Assembly (NCBI RefSeq): GCF_047495875.1
Contig: NC_092487.1
Span: forward strand, 124,001 to 188,000
Reading direction: 5' to 3'
Origin: Pithys albifrons albifrons
Lineage: Eukaryota; Chordata; Aves; Passeriformes; Thamnophilidae
DNA: 64,000 bases
In this document: in pieces, positions 34,771-46,110 of the stretch
How positions within the stretch are numbered: position 1 is the first letter of the stretch
Layout: every line of letters begins with the position of its first letter
Made by a program: the position numbers and the translations under genes
The notes under the pieces: model-generated
The model's input: only the letters and a program-made list of their open reading frames with translations
Told to the model about the DNA's origin: nothing
The model's database searches: none

Positions 34771-35300
34771 GGATTGTCCCTCTCTGCTCTGCTCTGGGGA
34801 GATCCCACCAGGAATAATGTCCAGCTCTGGTGCCCCCAACATAAGAAGGTCCATGGAACTGTTGGAGCAAGTCCAGAGGAGGCCACAAAGTTGATAAAGG
34901 GACTGGAACTTCTCCCTATGGAGACAGGCTGGGAGAGCTGGAAATGCTCAGCCTGGAGAGGAGAAGGTTGTGTGGAGACCTCAGAGCACCTTCCAGGACC
35001 TGAAGGGGCTCCAGGGAAGCTGGAGAGGAAAAAAAGCTCCAGTTCATCAGGAACAGGAGTGACAGGACAAGGGATGGGCTCAGACTGACAGAGGGGAAAG
35101 TTGGGTTGGATATTGGGCAGAAATCCATCCCTGGGAGGGTGGGCAGGCCCTGACACAGGTTATTCCATGGATGTTCCATCCCTGGAAGTGCCCAAGGCCA
35201 GCTTGGAGCAACCTGGGACAGTGGGAGGTGTCCCTGCCCATGGCAGGAGGTGGAATGGGATGATCTTCAATGTTCCTTCCAACCCAAACCATTCCCTGCC
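34770..35300 (+). mobile_element. CR1 LINE 3' end
   Basis: Clear CR1 3' organisation without the 43-bp expansion: CCAGCTCTGGTGCCCCCAAC, GGAGAGCTGGAAATGCTCAG, AGCCTGGAGAGGAGAAGG, GGTTGGATATTGGGCAGAAA, GTTCCATCCCTGGAAGTGCC, GGGATGATCTTCAATGTTCC. 5'-truncated. Confidence 0.85.
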
Positions 35301-35649
35301 CATGGATTGGAGGAGAACAAAATAACCTTTTAATGTCCCTTCCAACCCAACCCATTCCACAATTCCCACCCCAATCAGGGCCCATTCCCACCACTCTTTC
35401 TCTGGAGGAACCAAAGCTCTGTTGCATTTGGATCTGAACTCCTGCTGGTGCCTCAGAGACCTTTTCCCTTCCAACTGGACTTCAACAGGTATTTATGAGA
35501 GTGGGATAATTTCATGTTCTCCTTAAAATGAACCCAAAACCTCTTTGAACTTCAAGTAAGATCCTCCTGAGGGGCAAAATTAGTGTTGCTGAGGATGGAG
35601 GAAATAATTGATGTGTCCCTCAGAGGCCTTGAACTTTTCCTGGTCTGGA

Positions 35650-35960
35650 AGGTCAGATTTTATTATTAATTGATATTTATTGATGCTGCAAAGGGAGGCA
35701 CCAATTAACAAAAGGATTCTTGGGTCTGGTGGGTTTAATACAAGGCCAAGACCTACTGGACAAACCTCTAACTGAGGCCTTTTCTACAAGAAAAACTGGA
35801 GTTTCCTGGAAGTGCTTTGAGGGACATCTGAGATGGAAGAGGCTTTCGGCAGGTGTTGCCCACCCTGAGCTTCTCCAGGGGGTTGTTGTGGCCAAAGGGC
35901 AGGACCTGCACTTGGCCTTGGTGAACTTCATCCCATTGGATCCTGCCCATCCCTACAGCT
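35650..35960 (-). mobile_element. CR1-like fragment
   Basis: Minus-strand sequence GATGAAGTTCACCAAGGCCA, then AGTGCAGGTCCTGCCC and CACAACAACCCC, matches the CR1 region upstream of the 3' tail (GTTCAACAAGGCCAAGTGC type). Only about 80 bp at 35880-35960 are convincing; the remainder is divergent. Confidence 0.55.
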
Positions 35961-36545
35961 TGTCCAGGTCCTTCTCCAGATCCCTCCAGCCTGTCCAGGT
36001 CCCTCTCCAGAGCCCTCCAGCCTGTTCAAGTCCTCCTGTAGATCCCTCCTGTCCTTCAGCCTGTCCAGGTTCTTCTCCAGATCCCCCCATCCTGTCCAGA
36101 TCCTTCTCCAGATCCCTTCCGCCTGTCCAGGTACTTTTCCAGATCCCCCCAGCCTGTCCAGGTCCTTCTCCAGAGCCCACCAGGATGTCCAGGTTCTTCT
36201 CCAGATCCCTCCAGCTTGTTCAGGTCCTTCTCCAGATCCCTCCTGCCTGTCCAGGTCCTTCTCCAGATATCTCCTACCTGTCCAGATCCCTCTCCAGATC
36301 CCCCCACCCTGTCCAGATCCTTCTCCAGATATCTCCTGCCTGTCCAGGTACTTCTCCAGATCCCCCCATCCTGTCCAGGTCCTTCTCCAGATCCCTCTAT
36401 CCTGTCCAGGTCCTTCTCCAGATCCCTCTATCCTATCCAGGTCCTTCTCCAGATCCCTTCCGCCTGTCCAGGTCCTTCTCCAGATCCCCCCATCCTATCC
36501 AGGTCCCTCTCCAGATCCCTCCAGCCTGCCCAGGTCCCTCTCAGA
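35955..36545. repeat. 30-bp minisatellite
   Basis: About 20 copies of CTGTCCAGGTCCTTCTCCAG followed by ATCCCTCC-type sequence. On the minus strand the unit reads GGAGAAGGACCTGGACAGG, which resembles part of CR1, so it probably grew from the neighbouring CR1 fragment. Confidence 0.9.
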
Positions 36546-36549
36546 CCCT

Positions 36550-36870
36550 CCTGCCCTGCCCCAGGTCGACACTCCCTCCCAACTTGGTGTTGGACTTGTC
36601 ATTGCTCAAATCTTTCCTCAGCAGCAGCAGAACCAACTTTGGGGCTGCCACATTCCCTTTGGACTTCATCTCCTGGAAACCAAACCCTTTGGGTGAATTG
36701 GGTGCTGGGAAGGGTTTGGAAACCTCAGGTTTGCTGATTCAGCCAATTGTGAAATTTGGGGCCACCTCAGGTGGTGATGTCACATTTCCCAACGTTGCTG
36801 CTCCTCACCAACCACAACTCCAGAGGTTTGGGGGGTTCACCACGAGGTGATGCCTCTGATAGGCCACCAG
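36550..36870. other. Unique spacer, no gene seen
   Basis: About 320 bp of non-repetitive sequence between two arrays; no motif, splice context or reading frame worth annotating. Confidence 0.4.
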
Positions 36871-36929
36871 AGAGACATTGCAGTGGGGAGGAACAGGTTG
36901 GGCACCTCCTTCTGTGAGGGACTCTGAGT

Positions 36930-37355
36930 TCTGTGCCCTCCTGGTGGTCCAACCCCCCCAGTAACCAACCCCCAGTGACTCCACCACCCTCAGAGGTGCC
37001 CACATCCCACCTGGGGGTCCAACCCCACCAGTAACCAACCCCCAGTGACTCCACCACCCTCAGGCGTGCCCACATCCCACCTGGTGGTCCAACCCCCCTG
37101 ATAACCAACCCCCAGTGACTCCACCACCCTCAGAGGTGCCCACATCCCTCCTGGTGGTCCAACCCCCCTGATAACCAACCCCCAGTGACTCCACCACCCT
37201 CAGAGGTGCCCACATCCCTCCTGGTGGTCCAACCCCCCTGATAACCAACCCCCACTGACTCCACCACCCTCAGAGGTCCCCTCATCCCACCTGGGGGTCC
37301 AACCCCCCCAGTAACCAACCCCCAGTGACTCCACCACCCTCAGAGGTGCCCAAAT
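36930..37355. repeat. 70-bp tandem array
   Basis: Six copies of a 70-bp unit (CCAGTGACTCCACCACCCTC, AGAGGTGCCCACATCCCACC, TGGTGGTCCAACCCCCC, TGATAACCAACCC). Copy-to-copy identity is high. Confidence 0.92.
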
Positions 37356-37594
37356 CCCTGGAATAGCCCCTTGACTTGGTGCCCTCAACTGTCTGAGCTC
37401 CAACTGAGCTGAGATTTCTGTGTCACCTCCCCATCCTTGTGCTCTCCTTTGGTGCTGGGACTGGATGTGTCCAAACCATCCTTTTCCTTCTGTCCCAACC
37501 ATCTCCATCCTCCTTTTTCATGTGGACCTTCTGGCCACGTTCCGTGCTCTGGAGTTAATTAATAAGGGAGGTTTGGGAGTCCTGAGCCCCAAAT

Positions 37595-38810
37595 GGCAAG
37601 AGAGACACTGAGGGGTTGGAGCAGCAGGAGGAGGATCTGGAGAACTCCTGAGGGAGCTGAGGGGGCTCAGCCTGGAGAAAAGGAGGCTCAGGGGGGACCT
37701 TCTGGCTCTGCAATCCCTGAGGGATCCAGGGGAAGGGTGGGATCTTCTGCCAGGGAAGAGGGACAGGCCAAGGACAAGGGTGGGATCTTCTGCCAGGGGG
37801 GACCTTCTGGCTCTCTGACACTCCCTGATGGATCCAAATGGGTTTGGTGAGCAGGAGCTCCCCAGGGATGGACATGAAGGGGAGGAGAGACCCAGGAGGG
37901 TTCCCATGGTGTGGAAAGAGGGAAGAAAATCAAAGAGGAAAGATGAGAGTCTTGTGGTGGGTGTTGTTTATCGTCCAAGAGAGACACTGAGGGGCTGGAG
38001 CTTGTCCAGAGAAGGGAAGGGGTTGGAGCAGCAGGAGGAGGGTCTGGAGAACTCCTGAGGGAGCTGGGGGGGCTCAGCCTGGAGAAAAGGAGGCTCAGGG
38101 GGGACCTTCTGGCTCTGCAATCCCTGAGGGATCCAGGGGAAGGGTGGGATCTTCTGCCAGGGAACAGGGACAGGCCAAGGGCAAGGGTGGGATCTTCTGC
38201 CAGGGAAGAGGGACAGGCCAAGGGCAAGGGTGGGATCTTCTGCCAGGGAAGAGGGACAGGCCAAGGGCAAGGGTGGGATCTTCTGCCAGGGAAGAGGGAC
38301 AGGCCAAGGACAAGGGTGGGATCTTCTGCCAGGGAACAGGGACAGGCCAAAGACAAGGGTGGGATCTTCTGCCAAGGAACAGGGACAGGCCAAGGGCAAG
38401 GGTGGGATCTTCTGCCAGGGAACAGGGACAGGCCAAGGACAAGGGTGGGATCTTCTGCCAGGGAACAGGGACAGGCCAAGGGCAAGGGTGGGATCTTCTG
38501 CCAGGGAACAGGGACAGGCCAAGGACAAGGGTGGGATCTTCTGCCAGGGAACAGGGACAGGCCAAGGGCAAGGGTAGGATCTTCTGCCAGGGAAGAGGGA
38601 CAGGCCAAGGGCAAAGGGCCTCAGGCTGTGCCAGGGGAGGGGCAGGTGGGACATGAGGAGGAATTTCCTTGGAAGGGGCTGCCCAGGGAGGGGGTGGAGT
38701 CCCCACCCCTGGAGGTGCCCAAGGAACACCTGGAGGTGGCACTGGGTGACAAGGTGGGGATGGGTTGGACTTGGTGACCTTGGAGGGGTTTTCCCACCTC
38801 AGGAATTTTG
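37595..38810 (+). mobile_element. Composite CR1 element, CR1a-X-CR1b (copy 3)
   Basis: Same arrangement as copy 1: CR1a at about 37598-37800, spacer X at about 37800-37980 (GAGCAGGAGCTCCCCAGGG, GGAAGAAAATCAAAGAGG), CR1b at 37980-38810. CR1b carries the longest 43-bp array of the window, about 11 copies at 38140-38615, before the CR1 tail. Confidence 0.83.
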
Positions 38811-39185
38811 GGAATCTTCTGGATCCCGATGGGCATCGAGGAAGGAAATCTGTCCCCACAGCGCCACCAAGTGGCACCTGGGGCAGGACAGGGCACAGGT
38901 GGCCACAGGTGGCACTGCGGGGTGGGGGAGATGCCACCACCCTGTCCCGGGGTCACACTGAGGGGCACGGTGGGCACCGAACTGGGACCCACTGGGGGAA
39001 CTGGGAACACTGAAGAGGACGAGAAATTCAGTTTTATAGTTTTATATTCGATATTTCTGGCAGGTATTTATATTTTGATGCGTTTTTATGTTTATTGGTT
39101 TTCTGTACTGGGACCCACTGGGGGAACTGGGAGCACCAAAGGGGTCCAGAAATCCATTTTTAGGTAGTTTTATATTTTTATATCG
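38810..39185. other. Unique sequence with a short ACTGGGACC repeat
   Basis: Mostly unique. The phrase ACTGGGACCCACTGGGGGAA followed by CTGGGA appears twice (about 38983 and 39108), a type of G-rich low-order repeat common in bird genomes. No gene is supported. Confidence 0.45.
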
Positions 39186-39189
39186 TTTT

Positions 39190-40375
39190 ATATTATATCT
39201 ATATATAAAAATATAAATAAATAAAAATATAAATATGACTATAAATATAAAATTTGAGTTTAAATATAAATATAAATATAAATTTAAGTTTAAATATAAA
39301 TATAAATTTAAGTATAAATATAAATATAAATTTAAGTTTAAGTATAAATATAAATATAAATTTAAGTTTAAATATAAATATAAATTTAAGTTTAAATATC
39401 AATATAAATATAAGTTTAAGCTTAAATATAAATATAAATTTAAGTTTAAATATAAATATAAATTTAAGTATAAATATAAGTATAAATATAAATATAAGTT
39501 TAAGTTTAAATATAAATATAAATTTAAGTTTAAATATAAATATAAATTTAAGTTTAAGTATAAATATAAATATAAATTTAAATATAAATTTAAGCTTAAA
39601 TATAAATATAAATTTAAGTTTAAATATAAATATAAATATAGAAATAAAAATAAATATAAAAAATATAAATATGAATATAAATTTAAGTTTAAATATAAAT
39701 ATAAATATAAATTTAAATTTAAATTTAAATATGACTGTAAATATAAATATAAATTTAAGTTTATATATAAACATAAAAATAAAAATAAATATAAATATAC
39801 ATATAAGTAATATAAATATAAATTTAAGTTGAAATATAAATATAAATATAATTATAAATATAAATATAAATACAAATTTAAATATAAATATAAATATAAA
39901 TTTAACTTGAAATATAAATATAAACACAGATATAAATATAAATATAAATTTAAGTTTAAATATAAATATAAATATGAATATAAATTTAAGTTTAAATATA
40001 AATATAAATATAAATTTAAATTTAAATTTAAATATGACTATAAATATAAATATAAATTTATATATAAACATAAAAATAAAAATAAATATAAATATACATA
40101 TAAATAATATAAATATAAATTTAAGTTTAAATATAAATATAAATATAAATATAAATATAGATTTAAGTTTAATATAAATATAAATGTAAATATAAATTTA
40201 AGTTTAAATATAAATATAATTATAAATATAAATATAAATACAAATTTAAATATAAATATAAATTTAAATTTAAATATAAATATAAACACAGATATAAATA
40301 TAAATATAAATTTAAATATAAATATAAATATAAATATAAATAATACAAATATAAATATAAATATAAATTTATCTC
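39190..40375. repeat. 1.2-kb AAATATAAATTTAAG-type AT-only array
   Basis: Repetition of TTTAAATATAAATATAAATT and AAGTTTAAATATAAATATAA. A block of about 340 bp containing AATATGACTATAAATATAAA, TATAAACATAAAAATAAAAA and TATACATATAA recurs at 39725 and 40030. Contains practically no C. Confidence 0.95.
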
Positions 40376-40439
40376 TCTATTTATCTATTTCTTTCTTTTC
40401 CCTGGTTTCCCTTCCTGACATTCCTTTTCTTCCCCTCCC

Positions 40440-40800
40440 TGTTTTTCCCTTCTCTCTTTCCCCTCCTCAGAGCAATTCCCACCAATTTCAGCCTCATTCC
40501 CTACCCGGAGTCAGATTCCCGAATTTTCCCCGCCCATTTTGCCGGGAATTTTATCCTTCCATCTCAGTCATTATCGCTAATTAAGCTAATTGGGACAACC
40601 CCCTTAATTACCCTTCTCCGATGAGACGCTTCAAGTTCTGCCTTTGTCCCTAATTGTGACACCAAGAAGTGTTAAAACATCTCCCGTCCCCTTGTGCAGT
40701 TCCCCCTCATTTGCATATTAATGAGGCTAATTAGCGCATCCCCTCGGGGTTAATTGGCTTTTCAGCTCCCTGTGGCAATACCTTTAATACCCCCCCCAGA
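40440..40800. promoter_or_regulatory. Unique homeobox/octamer-rich block (candidate enhancer)
   Basis: Non-repetitive block with repeated TAAT cores (GCTAATTAAGCTAATTGGG, CTTAATTACC, CTAATTAGCG, GTTAATTGGC) and an octamer ATTTGCAT at 40709-40716 inside an imperfect palindrome CCTCATT...AATGAGG. No exon signals. Epidermal POU proteins bind octamers, so a role in EDC regulation is conceivable, but this is inference. Confidence 0.4.
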
Positions 40801-41560
40801 CCCTTCATTTGCATAATCCCACCAGGCAAATTAGGGATTAATTAATATCAAACCAAGACTTCGGAGGATCCTTTCCTTGTTTTAATTGGGTGTTAACGAT
40901 CAATTAATTAAATTCTTTGCATTTTGCACCCCGGAACTCCCAAAGGGCCACAGAAATCTTGGATTGTCTCCTGTCCCTTCCTGCTCCTTCTTCTTGAGGG
41001 CAGGAATCTCCTGAGTTCCTTTGAGGATTCCTGAGGATTCCTTTGACCCTTCATTTGCATAATCCCACCAGGCAAATTAGGGATTAATTAATATCAAACC
41101 AAGACTTCGGAGGATCCTTTCCTTGTTTTAATTGGGTGTTAACGATCAATTAATTAAATTCTTTGCATTTTGTACCCCGGAACTCCCAAAGGGTCACAGA
41201 AATCTTGGATTGTCTCCTGTCCCTTCCTGCTCCTTCTTCTTGAGGGCAGGAATCTCCTGAGTTCCTTTGAGGATTCCTGAGGATTCCTTTGAGGATTCCT
41301 TTGACCCTTCATTTGCATAATCCCACCAGGCAAATTAGGGATTAATTAATATCAAACCAAGACTTCGGAGGATCCTTTCCTTGTTTTAATTGGGTGTTAA
41401 TGATCAATTAATTAAATTCTTTGCATTTTGCACCCCGGAAGTCCCAAAGGGCCACAGAAATCTTGGATTGTCTCCTGTCCCTTCCTGCTCCTTCTTCTTG
41501 AGGGCAGGAATCTCCTGAGTTCCTTTGAGGATTCCTGGGGGGGTTTTAATCCCAAATCCA
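40790..41560. repeat. Three tandem copies of a ~250-bp octamer-containing unit
   Basis: The unit begins GACCCTTCATTTGCATAATC and contains GGCAAATTAGGGATTAATTA, AAGACTTCGGAGGATCC, TTAACGATCAATTAATTAAA and GAGGGCAGGAATCTCCTGAG. Octamers ATTTGCAT lie at 40807-40814, 41053-41060 and 41311-41318, giving spacings of 246 and 258 bp. Copies are nearly identical (for example CACCCCGG against TACCCCGG). Confidence 0.93.
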
Positions 41561-41639
41561 CAATTTTCTGGGGGCAAATTTGATTTTCCTGAAGGTGCAA
41601 AAAAAAAAACCTCACAAGTTTCTTGGGACATCTTTAGGT

Positions 41640-42985
41640 CTTGGAAGGGAAAGGGAATTGTGGAGAAGAAGTTGAGGTTCATGGAGAGGGTTGGGAAGTC
41701 CCAGAGAGGTGGTGAGTTCCCATCCCTGAGGGTGTTCAAGTGCTCTGGTTGATGAGGTGGGGATGGCTCGAAGGTTGGACTTGATGGGCTCAAAGGTTGG
41801 ACTTGACTTGATGGCCTCAAAGGTTGGACTTGATGGGGTCAAAGGTTGGATTTGATGGCCCAAAGGTTGGACTTGATGGGCTCAAAGGTTGGACTTGATG
41901 GCTCAAAGGTTGGATTTGATGGGCTCAAAGGTTGGACTTGATGGGCTCAAAGGTTGGACTTGATGGCTCAAAGGTTGGACTTTGTGGCTCAAAGGTTGGA
42001 CTTGATGGCTCAAAGGTTGGACTTGATGGCTCAATTGTTGGACTTGATGGCCTCAAAGGTTGGACTTGATGGCTCAAAGGTTGAACTTGATGGGCAGATT
42101 GGACTTGATGGGCTCAAAGGTTGGACTTGATGGGCTCAAAGGTTGGACTTGATGGGCTCAAAGGTTGGACTTGATGGCTCAAAGGTTGGATTTGATGGGC
42201 TCAAAGGTTGGACTTGATGGGCTCAAAGGTTGGACTTGATGGCTCAAAGGTTGGACTTGACTTGATGGGGTCAAAGGTTGGACTTGACGGGCTCAAAGGT
42301 TGGACTTGATGGGCTGAAAGATTGGACTTGATGGCCTCAAAGGTTGGACTTGATGGCCTCAAAGGTTGGACTTGATGGCTCAAAGATTGGACTTGATGGG
42401 CTGAAAGGTTGGACTTGATGGCTCAAAGGTTGGACTTGATGGCTCAAAGGTTGGACTTGATGGGCTCAAAGGTTGGACTTGATGGCTCAAAGGTTGGACT
42501 TGATGGCCCAAAGGTTGGACTTGATGGCTCAATTGTTGGACTTGATGGGCTCAGAGGTTGGACTTGATGGCTCAAAGGTTGGACTTGATGGTCCAAAGGT
42601 TGGACTTGATGGCCTCAAAGTTTGGACTTTATGGCTCAAAGGTTGGACTTGATGGGCTCGAAGGTTGAACTTGACTTGATGGGCTCAAAGGTGGGACTTG
42701 ATGGGCTCAAAGGTTGGACTTTATGGCCTGAAAGGTTGGACTTTGTGGCTCAAAGGTTGGACTTGATGGCTCAAAAGTTGGACTTGATGGTTCAAAGGTT
42801 GGACTTGATGGCCCAAAGGTTGGACTTGATGGCCTCAAAGGTTGGACTTTATGGGCTCAAAGGTTGGACTTGATGGCCTCAAAGGTTGGACTTGATGGCC
42901 TCAAAGGCTGGACTTGACTTCATGGGCTCAAAGGTTGGACTTGATGGGCTCAAAGGTTGGACTTGATGGTCCTGGAGGTCTTTTC
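41640..42985 (+). repeat. 21-23 bp minisatellite grown from a CR1 3' terminus
   Basis: A CR1 3' end (CATGGAGAGGGTTGGGAAG, TCCCATCCCTGAGGGTGTTC) leads into about 55 copies of GGTTGGACTTGATGGGCTCAA with GGCTCAAA, GGCCTCAAA and GGCCCAAA variants. The array closes with the normal CR1 ending (GGTCCTGGAGGTCTTTTCCA) at about 42985. So the last 22 bp of one CR1 copy have been amplified in place. Confidence 0.9.
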
Positions 42986-43590
42986 CAACCCCAGTGGTGC
43001 TGGAATTTTGTGGAATTATGACATGGGAACCAACTGATGGACGAGACCAACTCAATCTTGCAGCTTCTGCTCGTTCCCTCCACCTGTCAGAAAAAATCTC
43101 CATATCCTGAAGCCTCAACTCCTCCAAGCTCCATGAGGAGAAGTCCTTCCACCTTCCCACCCCTGTGGGTGTCTGAGCTGGGTGGGTGAACCCACAGACA
43201 CCTCAGGGGGCACCCCAAATGTGCTGCCCACACCCTGAGCTCTGCTCTGCTCCACTCATGGGGGTTGACTTTGGAAGAGCAGCTCTTGGTGGCACCTCCT
43301 GGAGCCTGGAGGGGTCACAACCCACCTGAGGTCTCTCCTCTGATCTTCTTCCCCTGATGTCTCATCCTGAGCATGGAGAGGACCCCAAACATCAGCAGAG
43401 GACACAGACTGGGGCAGGACCATGGTCCTCCACTCCAGAACTTTGGTTTGATGGACACCCTGAGCCACCTCTGGGTGTAGGTGAGTCATGGGCTGCTCCT
43501 CCTGGTGGTGGGGACAATGCAGACCCTTTGCCCAAGAAATTCCCTCCTGCCCAGACCTTCCAGGTCCTTTTTTTTTAGAGGAAGCTGCAA
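42985..43590. other. Unique spacer, no gene seen
   Basis: About 600 bp of non-repetitive sequence. The longest frames (about 70-115 aa) have no motif, no Cys/Pro/Gly bias of EDC proteins and no TATA/exon context. Confidence 0.4.
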
Positions 43591-43599
43591 TTTTGGGCA

Positions 43600-44120
43600 A
43601 TGGAGGTCTCAGGTTTTGTGTCTTCTGCAGTGGGAAGGTCCTTTTTTGGGCAATGGAGGTCTCAGGTTTGGTGTCTTCTGCAATGGGAAGGTCCTTTTTT
43701 GGGCAAGGGACGTCTCATGTTTGGTGTCTTCTGCAATGGGATGGTCCTTTTTTGGGCAATGGAGGTCTCAGGTTTAGTGTCTTCTACAGTGAGAAGGTCC
43801 TTTTATGGGCAATGGAGGTCTCAGGTTTGGTGTCTTCTGAAGTGGGAAGGTCCTTTTTTGGGCAAGGGAGGTCTCAGGTTCAGTGTCTTCTACAATGGGA
43901 AGGTACCTTTATGGGCAATGGAGGTCTCAGGTTTGGTGTCTTCTGCAGTGGGAAGGTCCTTTTTTGGGCAAGGGAGGTCTCAGATTTGGTGTCTTCTGAA
44001 GTGGGAAGGTCCTTTTTTGGGCAAGGGAGGTCTCAGGTTTGGTGTCTTCTACAATGGGAAGGTCCTTTTTTGGGCAAGGGAGGTCTCAGGTTTAGTGTCT
44101 TCTGCAGTGGGAAGGTCCTT
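43600..44120. repeat. 54-bp minisatellite
   Basis: About 9.6 copies of a 54-bp unit (GGTCTCAGGTTTGGTGTCTT, CTGCAGTGGGAAGGTCC, TTTTTTGGGCAAGGGAG). Units contain TGGTGTCTTCTGCAG, a 3'-splice-site-like string. Since 54 is a multiple of three, the plus-strand frame stays open (VSGLVSSAVGRSFFGQGR), but there is no other coding evidence. Confidence 0.92.
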
Positions 44121-44379
44121 CTTTGCTGCTCCTCAAAAGCAGCTCAGACCACCAAGGAGTGACTTGTGGAGCATCCAGGGAGCGACCTGGAGGTGCTGCA
44201 ACAACGTCTGGAGCAGAGGGTGGGAGGGGGCACAGAGGGCATGTTGGGAAACACATCCAAGGGCAGGTTGGCACCTGGGTGGGTCTGGGAGGAACCAGGT
44301 GGTGTTGGGGTGGATCTGGGCCAGGGCTCTGGGGCAAGGCAGAGCTTGCCTGGCACGGATTTGTTGTCTGGCAGTGCCC

Positions 44380-44760
44380 AGGGGGATCAGGGAAGGTCTG
44401 GGAGCTGCTCCAATGGGTGGGGGATGCCAGGCAGTGCCAAGCAGGAATGAGAGTCCTCCATGCCCTGCCCACTCCTCTTTTTCCAGAGAGAGGAATCCCA
44501 CCTTGGATTTTTTCCCCTTGGTTTTGTCCTGTGTTGTCTGGCAGCTCTCAGGACAATCAGGGAAGGTCTGGGAGCTGCTCCCATGGGGTTTGGGGGGATG
44601 CCAGGGTGGGGGGTGCCAGGCAGTGCCAGGCAGGAATGAGAGTCCTCCATGTCCTGCCCACTCCTCTTTTTCCAGAGAGAGGAATCCCACCTTGGATTTT
44701 TCCCCTTGGTTTTGTCCTGTGTTGTCTGGCAGCTCTCAGGAGGCACAGGAAGGATCTGGG
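44380..44760. repeat. Two-copy ~240-bp direct duplication
   Basis: GGAAGGTCTGGGAGCTGCTC, GCCAGGCAGTGCCA, GAATGAGAGTCCTCCATG and CCTTGGTTTTGTCCTGTGTT occur once at about 44390-44540 and again at about 44560-44740. Confidence 0.8.
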
Positions 44761-44761
44761 G

Positions 44762-46110
44762 CCATGGGCAGGGACACCTCCCACTGTCCCAGGATGCTCC
44801 AACCTGGCCTTGGACACTTCCAGGGATGGGTCACCCATGGAATAACCTGTGCCAGGCCCTGCCCACCCTCCTAGGGAAGGATTTCTCCCCAATATCCAAT
44901 AGAACTCAGCTCATGGAATCTTGGAATGCTTTGGGCTGGAAGGGACTTCAAAGATCATTGAATCCCAACCCTCTGCCACGGGCAGGGACACCTTCTGCTA
45001 TCCCAGGTTGCTCCACCCTGGCCTTGGGCACTCCCAGGGATGGGGCAGCCACAGCTTCTCTGCCCAACCTGTGCCAGGCCCTGCCCACCCTCCCAGGGAG
45101 GGATTTCTCCCCAATATTCCAGTCTAACCCAGCACATGGAACGTGGAAGGAACATTAAAGATCATCCCATTCCACCCCCTGCCATGGGCAGGGACACCTC
45201 CCATAGACCAGGTTGCTCCAAGTCCTGTCCAACCTGACCTTGGGCACTTCCAGGGATGGAACACCCATGGAATAACCTGTGCCAGGGCCTGCCCACCCTC
45301 ATGGGGACGATTTATCCCCACTATCCAATCTAAACCAGCACATGGAATCTTGGAATGCTTTGGGTTGGAAGGGACTTCAAAGATCATTGAATCCCACCCT
45401 CTGCCACGGGCAGGGACACCTTCTGCTATCCCAGGTTGCTTCATCCTGGCCTTGGGCACTCCCAGGGATGGGGCAGCCACAGCTTCTCTGCCCAACCTGT
45501 GCCAGGCCCTGCCCACTCTCCCAGGGAAGGATTTCTCCCCAATATTCCAGTCTAACCCAGCACATGGAACGTGGAAGGAACATTAAAGATCATCCCAGTC
45601 CACCCCCTGCCATGGGCAGGGACACCTCCCATAGACCAGGTTGCTCCAAGTCCTGTCCAACCTGGCCTTGGACACTCCCAGGGATGGGGCAGCCACAGCT
45701 TGTCTGCCCAACCTGTGCCAGGCCCTGCCCACCCTCCCAGGGAAGGATTTCTCCCCAATATTCCAGTCTAACCCAGCACATGGAACGTGGAAGGGTTTGG
45801 GTTGGAAGGAACATTAAAGATCATCCCAGTCCACCCCCTGCCATGGGCAGGGACACCTCCCATAGACCAGGTTGCTCCAAGTCCTGTCCAACCTGGCCTT
45901 GGGCACTCCCAGGGATGGAGCAGCCACAGCTTGTCTGCCCAACCTGTGCCAGGCCCTGCCCACCCTCATGGGGCACAATTTCTTCCCAATATCCCACCCA
46001 AATTTCCCCTCTGTCAGTCTGAACCCATTCCCCTTGTCCTGTCACTCCAGCTCCTGATGGACAGACCTTCTCCAGCTTCCCTGGAGCTCCTCCAGGTCCT
46101 GGAAGGTTCT
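44762..46110 (-). repeat. Tandem series of CR1 3' ends
   Basis: Five to six head-to-tail minus-strand CR1 3' fragments. Each includes GAATGCTTTGGGTTGGAAGG or GAAGGAACATTAAAGATCAT, CATGGGCAGGGACACCTCCC, CCAGGTTGCTCCAAGTCCTG, AACCTGTGCCAGGCCCTGCC and GGATTTCTCCCCAATATTCC. Spacing of equivalent points is about 220-430 bp, suggesting local tandem duplication and not independent insertions. The last copy continues furthest 5' (CTGTCAGTCTGAACCCATTC). Confidence 0.82.

Noticed and set aside
39199..40289. Phe/Ile-rich frames that look like membrane proteins
   Set aside because: Produced by AAATATAAA repeats; no G/C-bearing codons, so not coding.
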